From positions 248,001-312,000 of the forward strand of contig NZ_JAATJE010000001.1 in the NCBI RefSeq assembly GCF_011927695.1: a DNA stretch of 64,000 bases, written 5' to 3'. The notes under the pieces are model-generated. The model ran no database searches and was not told where the DNA came from. It was given only the letters and a program-made list of their open reading frames with translations. Origin of the DNA: Sphingomonas jejuensis. GTDB taxonomy: Bacteria > Pseudomonadota > Alphaproteobacteria > Sphingomonadales > Sphingomonadaceae. Below, piece by piece: positions 26,050 to 34,547 of the stretch. A program made the translations under genes and the position numbers. The stretch's first letter is position 1. Each line of letters starts with the position of its first letter.

Positions 26050-27252
26050 TCAGGCGCGTGCCCTCAGGCCGAGGGGCGCAAGTGGATCGCCGATCAGGCC
26101 GCTGACCATGGCCGCCTGGATCCATGTCGCCGGCCAGAGGCGAGAGGCGGGTCCGACAATGCGGTCGCGCGCGAACGGCAGCAGCCGGCTGTCGGACTGG
26201 TAGACGGGCGTGAAAAGCGCGGTGAGCCATTGGTAGAGGCGGACATGGCGCCGGCGGCTGCGGACCGTGCGAGCGATTGCGTCGGCGACGCCAGCGGCAC
26301 CGCGAAGCGCGCTGGCCAAGGCCCAGGCATCGAGCAGCGCCATGTTCGCACCCTGACCGAGCTGTGGACTGGCGGAGTGCCAGGCGTCGCCGAGGTGGAT
26401 CAACGCGTCGCCGCCCGGGTTCGGCAGGGTCCGATGAGCGTAGCGCGCGAAGGTCAATTGTTGCGGATCGACGATCTGGTCGAGCAAGGCCTGCGTTGCC
26501 GGCCAGAGTGCCGCGACCTCGGCCTTCCAGACATTCAGACCGCGATCCCGCCAGGCGGGTAGCCGGTCCGCGCGAAGCGACCAGAAGAAGGCTGCCTGCG
26601 GTGCAGGGCCATGGGGCGGCGTGCCGATCGGCAGCACGCCAGCCATGACCGATGCGCGGCGGTAACGCTGCTCGAGGGCGGCGCCGTCGAACAGCCCGGG
26701 CGGCCAGTCCAGGCTCGCCCACAAGGCTCCGTAAGCGAGTTCGCGGACGCAGGGCGGCGCAAGCCGCGAACGGCAGCCGAGCATGTCGACGACGAGATCG
26801 AACGGCTCGCTCCTCGCCTCGTCCTCGAACAGGAGGCGACGCTTCCCGCCGCTCGCCAACTCCGATCCCCTGACTGTCCGGCCTGTCCTGATCGGGATGC
26901 CTTCGGCGCGGCAGGCGTCGTGCAGAACCGCGAACAAAGACGCCCGGTGCGTTCCGATGCCGAAGGCATCTGCGTGCCCAAGCGCGGCGTAGTGGACGTC
27001 CAGAACTGTGCGGCCGTCCGCCTGGCCGAACAGACGCTCGATGCGTGCGCCGTGATCAAGCAGTCGATCGGCGAGACCGAGGCGATCAAGCACCGCCAAA
27101 CCCGTCGGCTGGATCATCAACCCGGAGCCGAGCGGCCGGGGACTGTCAAACCGTTCGAAGAGGGTGACGCGGTGCCCGTCACGGTGGAGCAGCAGGGCTG
27201 CGGCGAGCCCGCCCGGGCCGCACCCGGCCACCGCGATGTCGACCGGGCCCAT
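26050..27252 (-). CDS. FAD-dependent monooxygenase (PHBH/UbiH-like)
   Basis: 400 aa. N-terminal FAD-binding Rossmann motif DIAVAGCGPGGLAAALLLHRDGH with the ERF acidic end, then RTGRTVRGSELA and the second FAD motif LIHLGDAWHSASPQLGQGANMALLDAWALA (GD motif). Flavoprotein monooxygenase of the aromatic-hydroxylase superfamily; no pathway partner is obvious. FMN reductase lies upstream on the same strand, 120 bp away, and could supply reduced flavin, but group A monooxygenases usually reduce their own FAD. Confidence 0.85.
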   Translation of the reverse strand: MGPVDIAVAGCGPGGLAAALLLHRDGHRVTLFERFDSPRPLGSGLMIQPTGLAVLDRLGLADRLLDHGARIERLFGQADGRTVLDVHYAALGHADAFGIGTHRASLFAVLHDACRAEGIPIRTGRTVRGSELASGGKRRLLFEDEARSEPFDLVVDMLGCRSRLAPPCVRELAYGALWASLDWPPGLFDGAALEQRYRRASVMAGVLPIGTPPHGPAPQAAFFWSLRADRLPAWRDRGLNVWKAEVAALWPATQALLDQIVDPQQLTFARYAHRTLPNPGGDALIHLGDAWHSASPQLGQGANMALLDAWALASALRGAAGVADAIARTVRSRRRHVRLYQWLTALFTPVYQSDSRLLPFARDRIVGPASRLWPATWIQAAMVSGLIGDPLAPLGLRARA

Positions 27253-27372
27253 GTCACGGGACTTGCCGCAGTGGTGCGCCCGGTGCCAGCCAAATGTCGT
27301 CGCCCGAACCCGCCATGGTGCCGCCTCAACCGGATGCCGACCGACGCGAGCGCCTGCGCCAGTCGCCGGTGC

Positions 27373-27963
27373 TCAGTAGGGCGGTGCGACGCGCGCTCGC
27401 TGCTCTCGCGCAGCATCGGTCCACCACGCGAGATCATCGGCGAACCGAGGAAAGCTGCGGGAGAGTGCCGCGCCGCCGTCCCCGATCGGCTGACCAGATT
27501 CGTCAAGCGCGCCGCCGATGTTTCCGACCGCCAGCGTGCTCGAGACAACCACCATGCCCATTTCCGACAGGGTGCCGTGCCATGCGATGGTGGCATGGGC
27601 GCCGGCAAGACGCCCTGCCGAGTAGCTGGCGATGGCGGCCGGCCGCCAGAACCATTCCTCCAGAAAATGGTCGGTCAGGTTCTTCAGGCCGGGTTGCTGT
27701 CCCCAATTATATTCGCCTGCGACAAACACGAACGCGTCAGCCGCCCGGATCTTGCCCGCGAGCTGTTCCAGCGCCTCCGAAGCCTCGCCTGCGGGATATT
27801 CCTTGTACATGCGGTCGAGCATCGGCAGGCCGATCGCCTTCGCATCGATCAGTTCGGCATCGGCGCCCCGCGCGCCGAACGAGCGGACGAGAAAATCGGC
27901 CAGTCGGATGCCTTGCCGATCCGACCGGTACGAGCCGTAGAGCACGAGGATGCGGTGGGCCAC
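27373..27963 (-). CDS. NAD(P)H-dependent FMN reductase-like flavodoxin-fold protein
   Basis: 196 aa from GTG 27961-27963, behind GGAG; the frame is open upstream to 28026 but homology begins at VAHRILVLYGSYR. Flavodoxin-like fold: LVLYGSYRSDRQGIRLADFL for FMN phosphate binding and VAGEYNWGQQPGLKNLTDHF, the signature of the NADPH-dependent FMN reductase family. Reduces FMN, quinones or azo compounds in relatives. Confidence 0.87.
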   Translation of the reverse strand: MAHRILVLYGSYRSDRQGIRLADFLVRSFGARGADAELIDAKAIGLPMLDRMYKEYPAGEASEALEQLAGKIRAADAFVFVAGEYNWGQQPGLKNLTDHFLEEWFWRPAAIASYSAGRLAGAHATIAWHGTLSEMGMVVVSSTLAVGNIGGALDESGQPIGDGGAALSRSFPRFADDLAWWTDAAREQRARVAPPY

Positions 27964-28055
27964 GGGTCGTCTCCGGCAAGCTGTTCCAGGTGGCGCCGTA
28001 TAGCCCGGGGCGTCACCATCCGTCACGTCGTCGGCCGCTTGCCCGCTTGCGACGA

Positions 28056-30434
28056 TTATGCCGGGCGCACGTCAAGGCCAGGACCCAACAGTTCGATCGT
28101 TCTGCCGGGTCGCAGCATCACGGTCTCGCTCCGCGCACCGCACCGCACCTTGCGTGTGCCAGCGATGCGCGGACGGATGGTGCAGTGTCGGAGCCCCCGC
28201 TCATTCCAGTCGAGATCAAGCTCCGCTGCGCCGCGAACGCGGATGCCGCGGAGGGAACCGGACGGCCAGGCGGCGGGCAGGGCGGGCAGCAGGTCGATCA
28301 GGTCGCCGCGGCTCTGCACCAGCATCTCGATCATGGCGGTGGCGCCGCCGAAGTTGCCGTCGATCTGGAACGGCGGATGCGCATCGAACAGGTTGGGATA
28401 GGTGCGGGGCGACGACAGCAGGCTTGCAAGCACCCGGTGCGCGCGGTCTCCGGCCCCCAGCCGCGCCCAGAGGTTGGCACGCCACGCCAGCCCCCAGCCC
28501 GTCGAGGCATCGCCGCGGGTTTCCAGCGAGCGGCGCGCCGCCGCCGCGAGGGCCGGCGTGTCGTCGCGGTTGATCTGGTCGCTGGGATGAAGCGCGAACA
28601 GGTGGGAGACGTGGCGGTGGTGCGGGTCGGGCGCATCGGCGTCCCAGTCGTCCCGCCACTCCATCAGCTGTCCATCCCGGCCGATCTGGTTGGGCACCAG
28701 CCGCGCGCGTGCAGCGGCAAATTGCCGGCAAAGAGCCGCATCGCGGTTGAGGATCGCGCCAGCGCGTTCGCACCGGTCGAACAGGTCGCGCAGGATCTGC
28801 ATGTCCATCGCCGGACCTGCCGACAGGCTGCCGCCATGACCGTGATCGTTTTCGGGCGAAAGCGAGGGGTTGGTGACGAGGAGGTCCGTTCCGGGAACCG
28901 GCAGGAGCGTATCGAGGAAGAAGAGCGCTGCATCGCGCATCGTCGGCCAAACGCGATCAAGGAACCGGCGGTCGCGGCCATAATCATAATGATCCCAAAG
29001 ATGCAGGCACAGCCAGGCGCCGCCCATCGGCCAGAGGCCCCAGAAGGCGCCGTCGATCGGTGCGGTCGCACGCCAGAGGTCGGTGTTGTGGTGCGCCACC
29101 CAGCCCCGGGCGCCGTACATGTCGCGCGCGGTGCGGGCGCCCGATGCTGCCAGTTCCTCGATCATCGAGACCAGCGGCGCGACGCAGTCGGCAAGATTTG
29201 CGGGCTCCGCCAACCAGTAGTTCATCTCGGTATTGATGTTGATCGTGTATTTGGAGCCCCAGGCGGGCGCGTTGCTGTCGTTCCACATGCCCTGCAGGTT
29301 GGCAGGCTGCCCACCCGCGCGAGAGCAGGCAATCATCAGGTAGCGCGCAAAGGCGAAGTAGAGCGCTGCAAGCGCCGGATCATCCGCCGGACGACTGATC
29401 GCGACCCGTGCATCGGTCGACAGATCGGCGGCGGGCGAGCGCCCGAGGTCGAGCGATGCGGCGCGGAAGAGCCGACGGTGGTCCGCCTGATGTTCCGCCA
29501 GCAGCGAGGCAAAGGATTTGCGACTGGCACTGTCCAAGCGATCGCGGGTGATGGCTGCCGGGTCGCCGCCGACAAGGTCGAAGCGGCGATGATCGGTGGC
29601 AAGCGCAACAAGGACGATCAGTTCGTCCGCGCCGCGAACCACGAGCGACGCTCCGACGCGCTCCATCCGGCCGCCGCGGGGCAGGAGCTTTGCGCGGCTG
29701 GCGAGGGACAGCCCGCCGGGCACGCCGGCACTGCCGCCATTGCGCTGAAGGGTCAGCACGCTGTCCTGCGCATCGGCACCGACCCGTGGGTCGGCCGACG
29801 ATCGCCATTGAACCTCTGCATCGATGGCGCCGGGTTGATCGCAGGAGAGCCGCACAACCAGAACCTGATCAACCGCGGACGCGAACACCTCGCGCCGGTA
29901 GCGCCGGCCCCCGGCGTCGAACCGTGCGGTCGCAACGGCGGCATCCAGATCGAGCTCACGCTCGTAGTTCTCGGCGTCGTTGTCGTTGACGCCCAGCAGG
30001 CGGACCAGCAGCGAGCCCGCCGACTGATAGGGCATCTGGGTGGAGGGACGGCCGATCAGTGCTTCATCCGCAAGCGCATGAGCTTCTCGGATGCGGCCTT
30101 CGAAGATCAGCTCGCGCACTCGTGGGAGCGCGGCGCGCGCAGCCGGGTTGACGGGGTCGTAGGGCTGCCCTGCCCACCAGGTGGCCTCGTTCAGTTGCAG
30201 CACATCGTCGCGAACGCCGCCCGACACCATTGCCCCCAACCGGCCGTTGCCCACGGGAAGGGCTTCCAGCCACATGCGTGCGGGCTGACGATACCATAAG
30301 CGGTTAGGCTGCGGCTGGGTGCGATCCGTCCCTGGGGCCTGCCCCGCGATCGCGGGCACGGCGACATCGATCGTGGCAGCGGCCGTGAGCGCTAACAGTT
30401 GGCGGCGATCCACGATGCTGACTCCTCTCCCCAC
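28056..30434 (-). CDS. Glycoside hydrolase family 95 alpha-L-fucosidase-like enzyme
   Basis: 792 aa. The N-terminus has an export signal with a twin-arginine-like VDRRQLLALTAAATIDVAVPAIA. The GH95 catalytic core shows WYRQPARMWLEALPVGNGRLGAM near residue 47, the NTEMNYWLAEPANL asparagines, TNPSLSPEN with the general acid glutamate, and IDGNFGGATAMIEML with the catalytic-water aspartate, as in AfcA. GH95 enzymes remove terminal alpha-1,2-L-fucose (some alpha-galactose). No fucose transporter or catabolic genes are next to it. Probably exported by Tat. Confidence 0.9.
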   Translation of the reverse strand: MGRGVSIVDRRQLLALTAAATIDVAVPAIAGQAPGTDRTQPQPNRLWYRQPARMWLEALPVGNGRLGAMVSGGVRDDVLQLNEATWWAGQPYDPVNPAARAALPRVRELIFEGRIREAHALADEALIGRPSTQMPYQSAGSLLVRLLGVNDNDAENYERELDLDAAVATARFDAGGRRYRREVFASAVDQVLVVRLSCDQPGAIDAEVQWRSSADPRVGADAQDSVLTLQRNGGSAGVPGGLSLASRAKLLPRGGRMERVGASLVVRGADELIVLVALATDHRRFDLVGGDPAAITRDRLDSASRKSFASLLAEHQADHRRLFRAASLDLGRSPAADLSTDARVAISRPADDPALAALYFAFARYLMIACSRAGGQPANLQGMWNDSNAPAWGSKYTININTEMNYWLAEPANLADCVAPLVSMIEELAASGARTARDMYGARGWVAHHNTDLWRATAPIDGAFWGLWPMGGAWLCLHLWDHYDYGRDRRFLDRVWPTMRDAALFFLDTLLPVPGTDLLVTNPSLSPENDHGHGGSLSAGPAMDMQILRDLFDRCERAGAILNRDAALCRQFAAARARLVPNQIGRDGQLMEWRDDWDADAPDPHHRHVSHLFALHPSDQINRDDTPALAAAARRSLETRGDASTGWGLAWRANLWARLGAGDRAHRVLASLLSSPRTYPNLFDAHPPFQIDGNFGGATAMIEMLVQSRGDLIDLLPALPAAWPSGSLRGIRVRGAAELDLDWNERGLRHCTIRPRIAGTRKVRCGARSETVMLRPGRTIELLGPGLDVRPA

Positions 30435-30568
30435 GCCAGCCTGACTTCGTCCGGCGCGACCCCTTTGTGGTGGTTGCGGAGTGATCGTAGGCGGACGGAG
30501 GCTGGTCGCAAGGCTTCAAGCAGTGAAGAGCAAGCGCCGCGTCGATGGCCGGTCCCGCCGCCGCGATG

Positions 30569-31399
30569 TCACAGCATCGCGAGCGGCTCCGGTCGGGTCG
30601 GCGGCGGGAAGAGGGCGTCGAGCCGCTGCAGATCGTCCTCCGTCAGCTCGATCTCCAGCGCGGCATGGTTCTCTCGAACATGGTCGACCGATCCTGCCTT
30701 GGGGATGGGGATCACGCCCGGACGGGTGAGCAGCCACGCCAGGGCGAGCTGCGCCGGGGTATGACCTTTCGAGCGCGCCATCGCGACGAGGCCGGGATGG
30801 GAGACGAGGCGCCCCTGCTCGACCGGGCTGTAAGCCATAACAGGCATGTTCCGGTCGGCGAGCCATGGGATCAGATCATATTCGGGGCCGCGGCGCGTGA
30901 GATTGTAGAGGATCTGGTCGGTCTGGCACCTCTTCCCTCCCGAGGCGAGGAGCTCTTCCATGTCGTCGGCATCCAGATTGCTCACGCCCCAGCGCAGGAT
31001 CTTGCCCGCAGCGACGAGGCGCTCCATCGCGTCGACGGTTTCCGCCAGCGGCACGGCGCCGCGCCAGTGCAGCAGATAGAGGTCGAGGCGGTCGGTGCCG
31101 AGCCGGTCGAGGCTTGCCTCGCATGCGCGCGCGAGGCGATCGCGGGACGCATTTTGCGGATAGGCCTTGCTGACGAGAAACACGGCGTCACGCGTGCCCG
31201 CGATTGCCTCGCCCACCAGCCGTTCGGACTCGCCGTCGGCATACATCTCGGCGGTGTCGATCAGCGTCAGGCCAAGGGAGATGCCCTCCCTTAGCGCAGC
31301 GATCTCCTGCAAACGGCGGCTGTGATCCTCGGCCATCATCCAGGTGCCCTGGCCAAGCGTAGGAACAATGGTGCCGTCCGGGAAAGTTGCGGTTTTCAT
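30569..31399 (-). CDS. Aldo/keto reductase
   Basis: 276 aa from ATG 31397-31399. AKR TIM barrel with the tetrad: LIDTAEMYADGE (Asp, Tyr), LVSKAYP (Lys), LYLLHWRG (His). NADP-binding end PKAGSVDHVRENHAAL. Resembles the AKR5/YafB-like oxidoreductases. Substrate not determinable. Same strand as the upstream membrane gene, 79 bp apart. Confidence 0.9.
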   Translation of the reverse strand: MKTATFPDGTIVPTLGQGTWMMAEDHSRRLQEIAALREGISLGLTLIDTAEMYADGESERLVGEAIAGTRDAVFLVSKAYPQNASRDRLARACEASLDRLGTDRLDLYLLHWRGAVPLAETVDAMERLVAAGKILRWGVSNLDADDMEELLASGGKRCQTDQILYNLTRRGPEYDLIPWLADRNMPVMAYSPVEQGRLVSHPGLVAMARSKGHTPAQLALAWLLTRPGVIPIPKAGSVDHVRENHAALEIELTEDDLQRLDALFPPPTRPEPLAML

Positions 31400-31478
31400 G
31401 ACGGAGTGAACGTCCGACGCAAAGCTTCGGACCAAGCGGATGAAAGCCTTTTGTGCTCCCGGCCGGCGGGCTGATTGA

Positions 31479-33260
31479 TCAAGCCGGGATGGCGAGCTTC
31501 CTGTCGAGGTAGCTGGTGCGCCATTCGCCGACATCGGCCGCCATCGTGGCGGCGGCATCCTCCACCGCGCGGGTGATCACGGGCAGCGTGATCGGATCGG
31601 TTTCAAGCCGCTGCGCCGCGCGGGCGAGGCGATCCGCCGTACCGGTGGACCGACGCGACGCGCCGGCGAAATCCGACTGGCCACGGATGCCGAACAGCGC
31701 GGCGCCCAGCGTCGGGAGGGCGGCGCCGAGCACCGTCAGCCACTTGGAGGCGGAGCCGATGATTTCCAGCTGCAGCGCATAGCCGGTCAGCCCGACCACC
31801 GACAGCAGCACGGTGGACCAGAACAGCACCGTGCCCGCGCGGTGGAGGCGATGATCGAGCCGGTGCATGCGATGCGCGTTGGTGCGGTTGTAGTCGAGCT
31901 GGGGACGGATCTCCTCAGCCAACACATGGCGCGTGAGGGCGCGAGCCGTCTCCGCCGACCCAAGCGTCGGCGGCAGGCCCATCTCTCGCCAGATCGACGC
32001 CGCGTACCAGTCCGTCCAGCGCGCGGGTCCGTTCTGCCCGGCGCTCCAGCCTTCAACGGCGGTGCCGGCGCCGAGCAGTTTCAGGCTGCGCATCGGTCGC
32101 AGCTGTTCGGCGAGGAGGCGGTAGTCGAGCCAGCGGCGGTGCCACTGCCGACGATTGCCGACCGCTGTGTTGAGGATGAGCGAGCCGATCAGCAGAAGCT
32201 CCAGCGTAAGGAGCAGCGGCTTCGCGGCGGGCGCGACCACGCCGGCCAGCGCCACCAGGACCGCGAGTGCTGCGGCCAGATAGTTGAAGATCACGCCGCT
32301 GCGATAGGTCTGGGCGTAATGATCGGCCAGCCGGTCCGCCCAGCTGAAGGCACGTTCCAGCACGTCGAGCGCGCCTTCGGAGGATGGCAGCCCTTCAGCC
32401 CCGGCACGAAAGCTCGCCCACTCATCGCGTGTCGCCTGCGCGAAAGGTGCCGGCCGGACATGCGCGCGCGTGATCGACCGGATGCGGGCGAGCGCCAGCA
32501 TGGCGGGATATTCGATCCGCCAGCGGATCCGCCGTTCGCGCTCCGCCAGATAATGGGTCAGGGCGTCCTGTTCGGCCGGTGCCGAGGGCGGCGAGAGCAG
32601 GCGCACCACGAGCCGGTCGACCGCATCCGCATCGATCGGGCTTGAAGGGACGCTGGCATGGTTGAGCATGCGGGCGGACACCCCATCGATACCCGCCCAG
32701 AGCAGCCGCGGCGGCGCATCGTCGACGGGCAGGTGGATGACGGGAATGCCGCGGCGGATCGCTTCCTCCACCACATCGGCGGTGCCGCCCGGTCCGCGGG
32801 ACGAGCCGCCATCCCAGAGCGCGAGCAGCATGTCCGCCTGGCCGAGCATCGCGGAGCCGGCAAGCGCATAGGCACTGTCGCCGTCGTCGCGGGTGCAGGG
32901 GAGGCTCCAGAGCCGTTCCACAGCGTCGGCATGGGTGTCGAAGCGGAGGCGGGCGTCCCCGTCGAAATCGTCGGCGAAGATCGCGCGGTCGAAGGGGAGC
33001 ACGGCCGCGACCCGGATGCCGTGGGGGCGGGCGGCGTCGGCGGCGAGCTGATCGGCGCCCTCGGCGAGCTGGGAGAGAAGCGTGACCGGGGCATCGGGTC
33101 CGCCGACGCGGCGGGCGGCGGCGGCGGCTTGGCCGAGCAGATCGGCGCAGCGGTCGGCGAGCGGGCGGACGAGGGCGGGATCGATCGCGCGGTGGCCAGC
33201 GACGCCGATGACGAGGCCGATCTGCGGGCGGGGCGGCGCGGCGCTGCCATGGTCCCTCAT
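31479..33260 (-). CDS. SLOG-like nucleotide-sensor domain fused to SLATT-like membrane domain
   Basis: 593 aa from ATG 33258-33260 (MRDHGSAAPP), behind GGGGGAG; TTG 33278 is an upstream alternative. Residues ~13-200 look like a Rossmann-type SLOG domain: IGLVIGVAGHR near residue 24, LLSQLAEGADQLAADAAR, AAVLPFDRAIFADDF, LLALWDGGSSRGPGGTADVVEEA. Two membrane hairpins follow, ~322-368 and ~477-527, separated by a soluble section with WLDYRLLAEQLRPM, which recalls the SLATT two-helix family. SLATT and SLOG domains are predicted, in published comparative genomics, to act in nucleotide-signal-controlled membrane effectors. mntR lies 77 bp upstream on the same strand. Function inferred, not proven. 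Confidence 0.65.
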   Translation of the reverse strand: MRDHGSAAPPRPQIGLVIGVAGHRAIDPALVRPLADRCADLLGQAAAAARRVGGPDAPVTLLSQLAEGADQLAADAARPHGIRVAAVLPFDRAIFADDFDGDARLRFDTHADAVERLWSLPCTRDDGDSAYALAGSAMLGQADMLLALWDGGSSRGPGGTADVVEEAIRRGIPVIHLPVDDAPPRLLWAGIDGVSARMLNHASVPSSPIDADAVDRLVVRLLSPPSAPAEQDALTHYLAERERRIRWRIEYPAMLALARIRSITRAHVRPAPFAQATRDEWASFRAGAEGLPSSEGALDVLERAFSWADRLADHYAQTYRSGVIFNYLAAALAVLVALAGVVAPAAKPLLLTLELLLIGSLILNTAVGNRRQWHRRWLDYRLLAEQLRPMRSLKLLGAGTAVEGWSAGQNGPARWTDWYAASIWREMGLPPTLGSAETARALTRHVLAEEIRPQLDYNRTNAHRMHRLDHRLHRAGTVLFWSTVLLSVVGLTGYALQLEIIGSASKWLTVLGAALPTLGAALFGIRGQSDFAGASRRSTGTADRLARAAQRLETDPITLPVITRAVEDAAATMAADVGEWRTSYLDRKLAIPA

Positions 33261-33337
33261 GCGCTTCAGCTCCCCCAATCCCCGGCGCTCGCCTTTAGCA
33301 CCGCAGCCGGCCGTCGATCCAGCGCCGCGAGGGGGCG

Positions 33338-33757
33338 TCAGCCCTGTCCGGCGAGCCGTCCGGTAAGCGCCACGAGGGCATCCAGCGTCTGGTCGCTGAC
33401 ATGGTGCTCCATGCCTTCGGAGTCGGCCTCCGCCGTGGCCTCGTCGATGCCGAGCGCGCGGAGGAACTCAAACACGATCTGATGGCGGCGGCGGGCTTCG
33501 TCGGCCATGGCGCGGCCGGCGTCGGTCAGGAAGATCGAACGGTAGGGGCGATTGTCGACGAGACCTTCGCGTTTCAGGCGGGCCACGATCTTGGAGGCGG
33601 TGGCCTGGGTGACGGCCATGTTGACGGCGATGTCGGTCAGCCGCGCTTCGCCGAATTCGGCCGCGAGGTCCGCGATGAGTTCGACATAGTCCTCGGCAAC
33701 CTCGGTGACGTGCGCTTCGCGCGTCTTGCGAAAGGCGGCCGCCCGCCTGGCGGTCAT
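33338..33757 (-). CDS. mntR: Manganese-responsive regulator MntR (DtxR family)
   Basis: 139 aa from ATG 33755-33757; a TTG start 9 bp upstream is also possible. DtxR/MntR N-terminal HTH: EDYVELIADLAAEFGEARLTDIAVNMAVTQATASKIVARLKREGLV, then the metal-dimerisation part with RHQIVFEFLRALGID and SEGMEHHVSDQTLDAL, which supplies Glu/His metal ligands. It represses Mn uptake genes (mntH) in the presence of Mn in relatives; mntH is not in this window. It is divergent from the GTA cluster. Confidence 0.93.
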   Translation of the reverse strand: MTARRAAAFRKTREAHVTEVAEDYVELIADLAAEFGEARLTDIAVNMAVTQATASKIVARLKREGLVDNRPYRSIFLTDAGRAMADEARRRHQIVFEFLRALGIDEATAEADSEGMEHHVSDQTLDALVALTGRLAGQG

Positions 33758-33864
33758 CCCGCTCAACGCTTCGATCCCGACCGGTCGCCCATGGCACGGT
33801 CCTGACCCAAATCGCCGCGACGCTCAAGCCGGCCGGCGTAACGAACCAAATGGGATAATTGTGC

Positions 33865-33893
33865 TTGACATCGTCACGCTGTTTCGGTACATA
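33865..33893 (+). promoter_or_regulatory. Near-consensus sigma70 promoter in front of the GTA-like cluster
   Basis: TTGACA at 33865-33870, exactly 17 bp spacer, TACATA at 33888-33893 (followed by T). It lies 76-104 bp before ATG 33969 of the first cluster gene and 19 bp before the alternative ATG 33912. It stands out in a locally AT-rich patch of a very GC-rich region. Confidence 0.7.
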
Positions 33894-33968
33894 TCAGGAA
33901 CATCGGAAATCATGTCAGGCGGGTCGGCTTCCCCACGGAAGGCCGGCCCGCCGGTGCCTGGGGGCGGG

Positions 33969-34547
33969 ATGGCAAAGCGGGTCGAGAGAGTGCGGCGCGG
34001 CACGGACGGCCGTGCGCGGGTGGAGCGGGTGTCGCCGATCCGCTGGACGGCGGCCAAGCAGCGCGAGTTTCTGGCGATGCTGGCGGACACCGCCAACGTC
34101 AGCCGGTCGGCGCGGTCGGTGGGGATGAGCGACCAGAGCGCCTACGCGCTGCGCCGCCGCGATGCAGGCTTCCGCCAGGCCTGGCTGGAGGCGCTGTCCG
34201 AAGGGTTCGACAAGCTGGAAATGATGCTGCTGGAACGGGCGATGACGGGCACGCCCAAGGAGCATCTGACGGCGAGCGGCGGGGTGGCCGTGACCACCGA
34301 ATTTTCGGAGCGGCTGGCCCTGAACCTGCTGGCGCAGCATCGGGCCGCCGTGCAGCGCGCCCGGCAGGAGGAGGGCCGGACCGTGATCGCGAAGGCCAAC
34401 CTGTCGGCGGTGCTGACGGTGGATGCCGAGCAGGTGCGGGCCGACCTGATCGCGAAGCTGGAGCTGATGGGATTGCGGCTGAGCGGGCGCGACAGCCGGC
34501 CGGGGGAAGTGGCAGACGGCGGCAGCGTGCCGCCCGATGCCGCGTGA
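33969..34547 (+). CDS. Small terminase-like DNA-binding protein (GTA gp1-like)
   Basis: 192 aa from ATG 33969 with GGGGCGGG upstream; ATG 33912 (MSGGSASPRK) is an alternative. An HTH-like stretch is visible: REFLAMLADTANVSRSARSVGMSDQSAYALRRRD, followed by basic helices and a C-terminal disordered tail. This is the layout of GTA/HK97-type small terminase proteins. Stop overlaps the large terminase start by 4 bp (GTGA). Confidence 0.8.
   Translation: MAKRVERVRRGTDGRARVERVSPIRWTAAKQREFLAMLADTANVSRSARSVGMSDQSAYALRRRDAGFRQAWLEALSEGFDKLEMMLLERAMTGTPKEHLTASGGVAVTTEFSERLALNLLAQHRAAVQRARQEEGRTVIAKANLSAVLTVDAEQVRADLIAKLELMGLRLSGRDSRPGEVADGGSVPPDAA

Noticed and set aside
27294-30299. 1001-aa plus-strand frame across the fucosidase
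   Set aside because: Antisense to GH95 with intact catalytic motifs.
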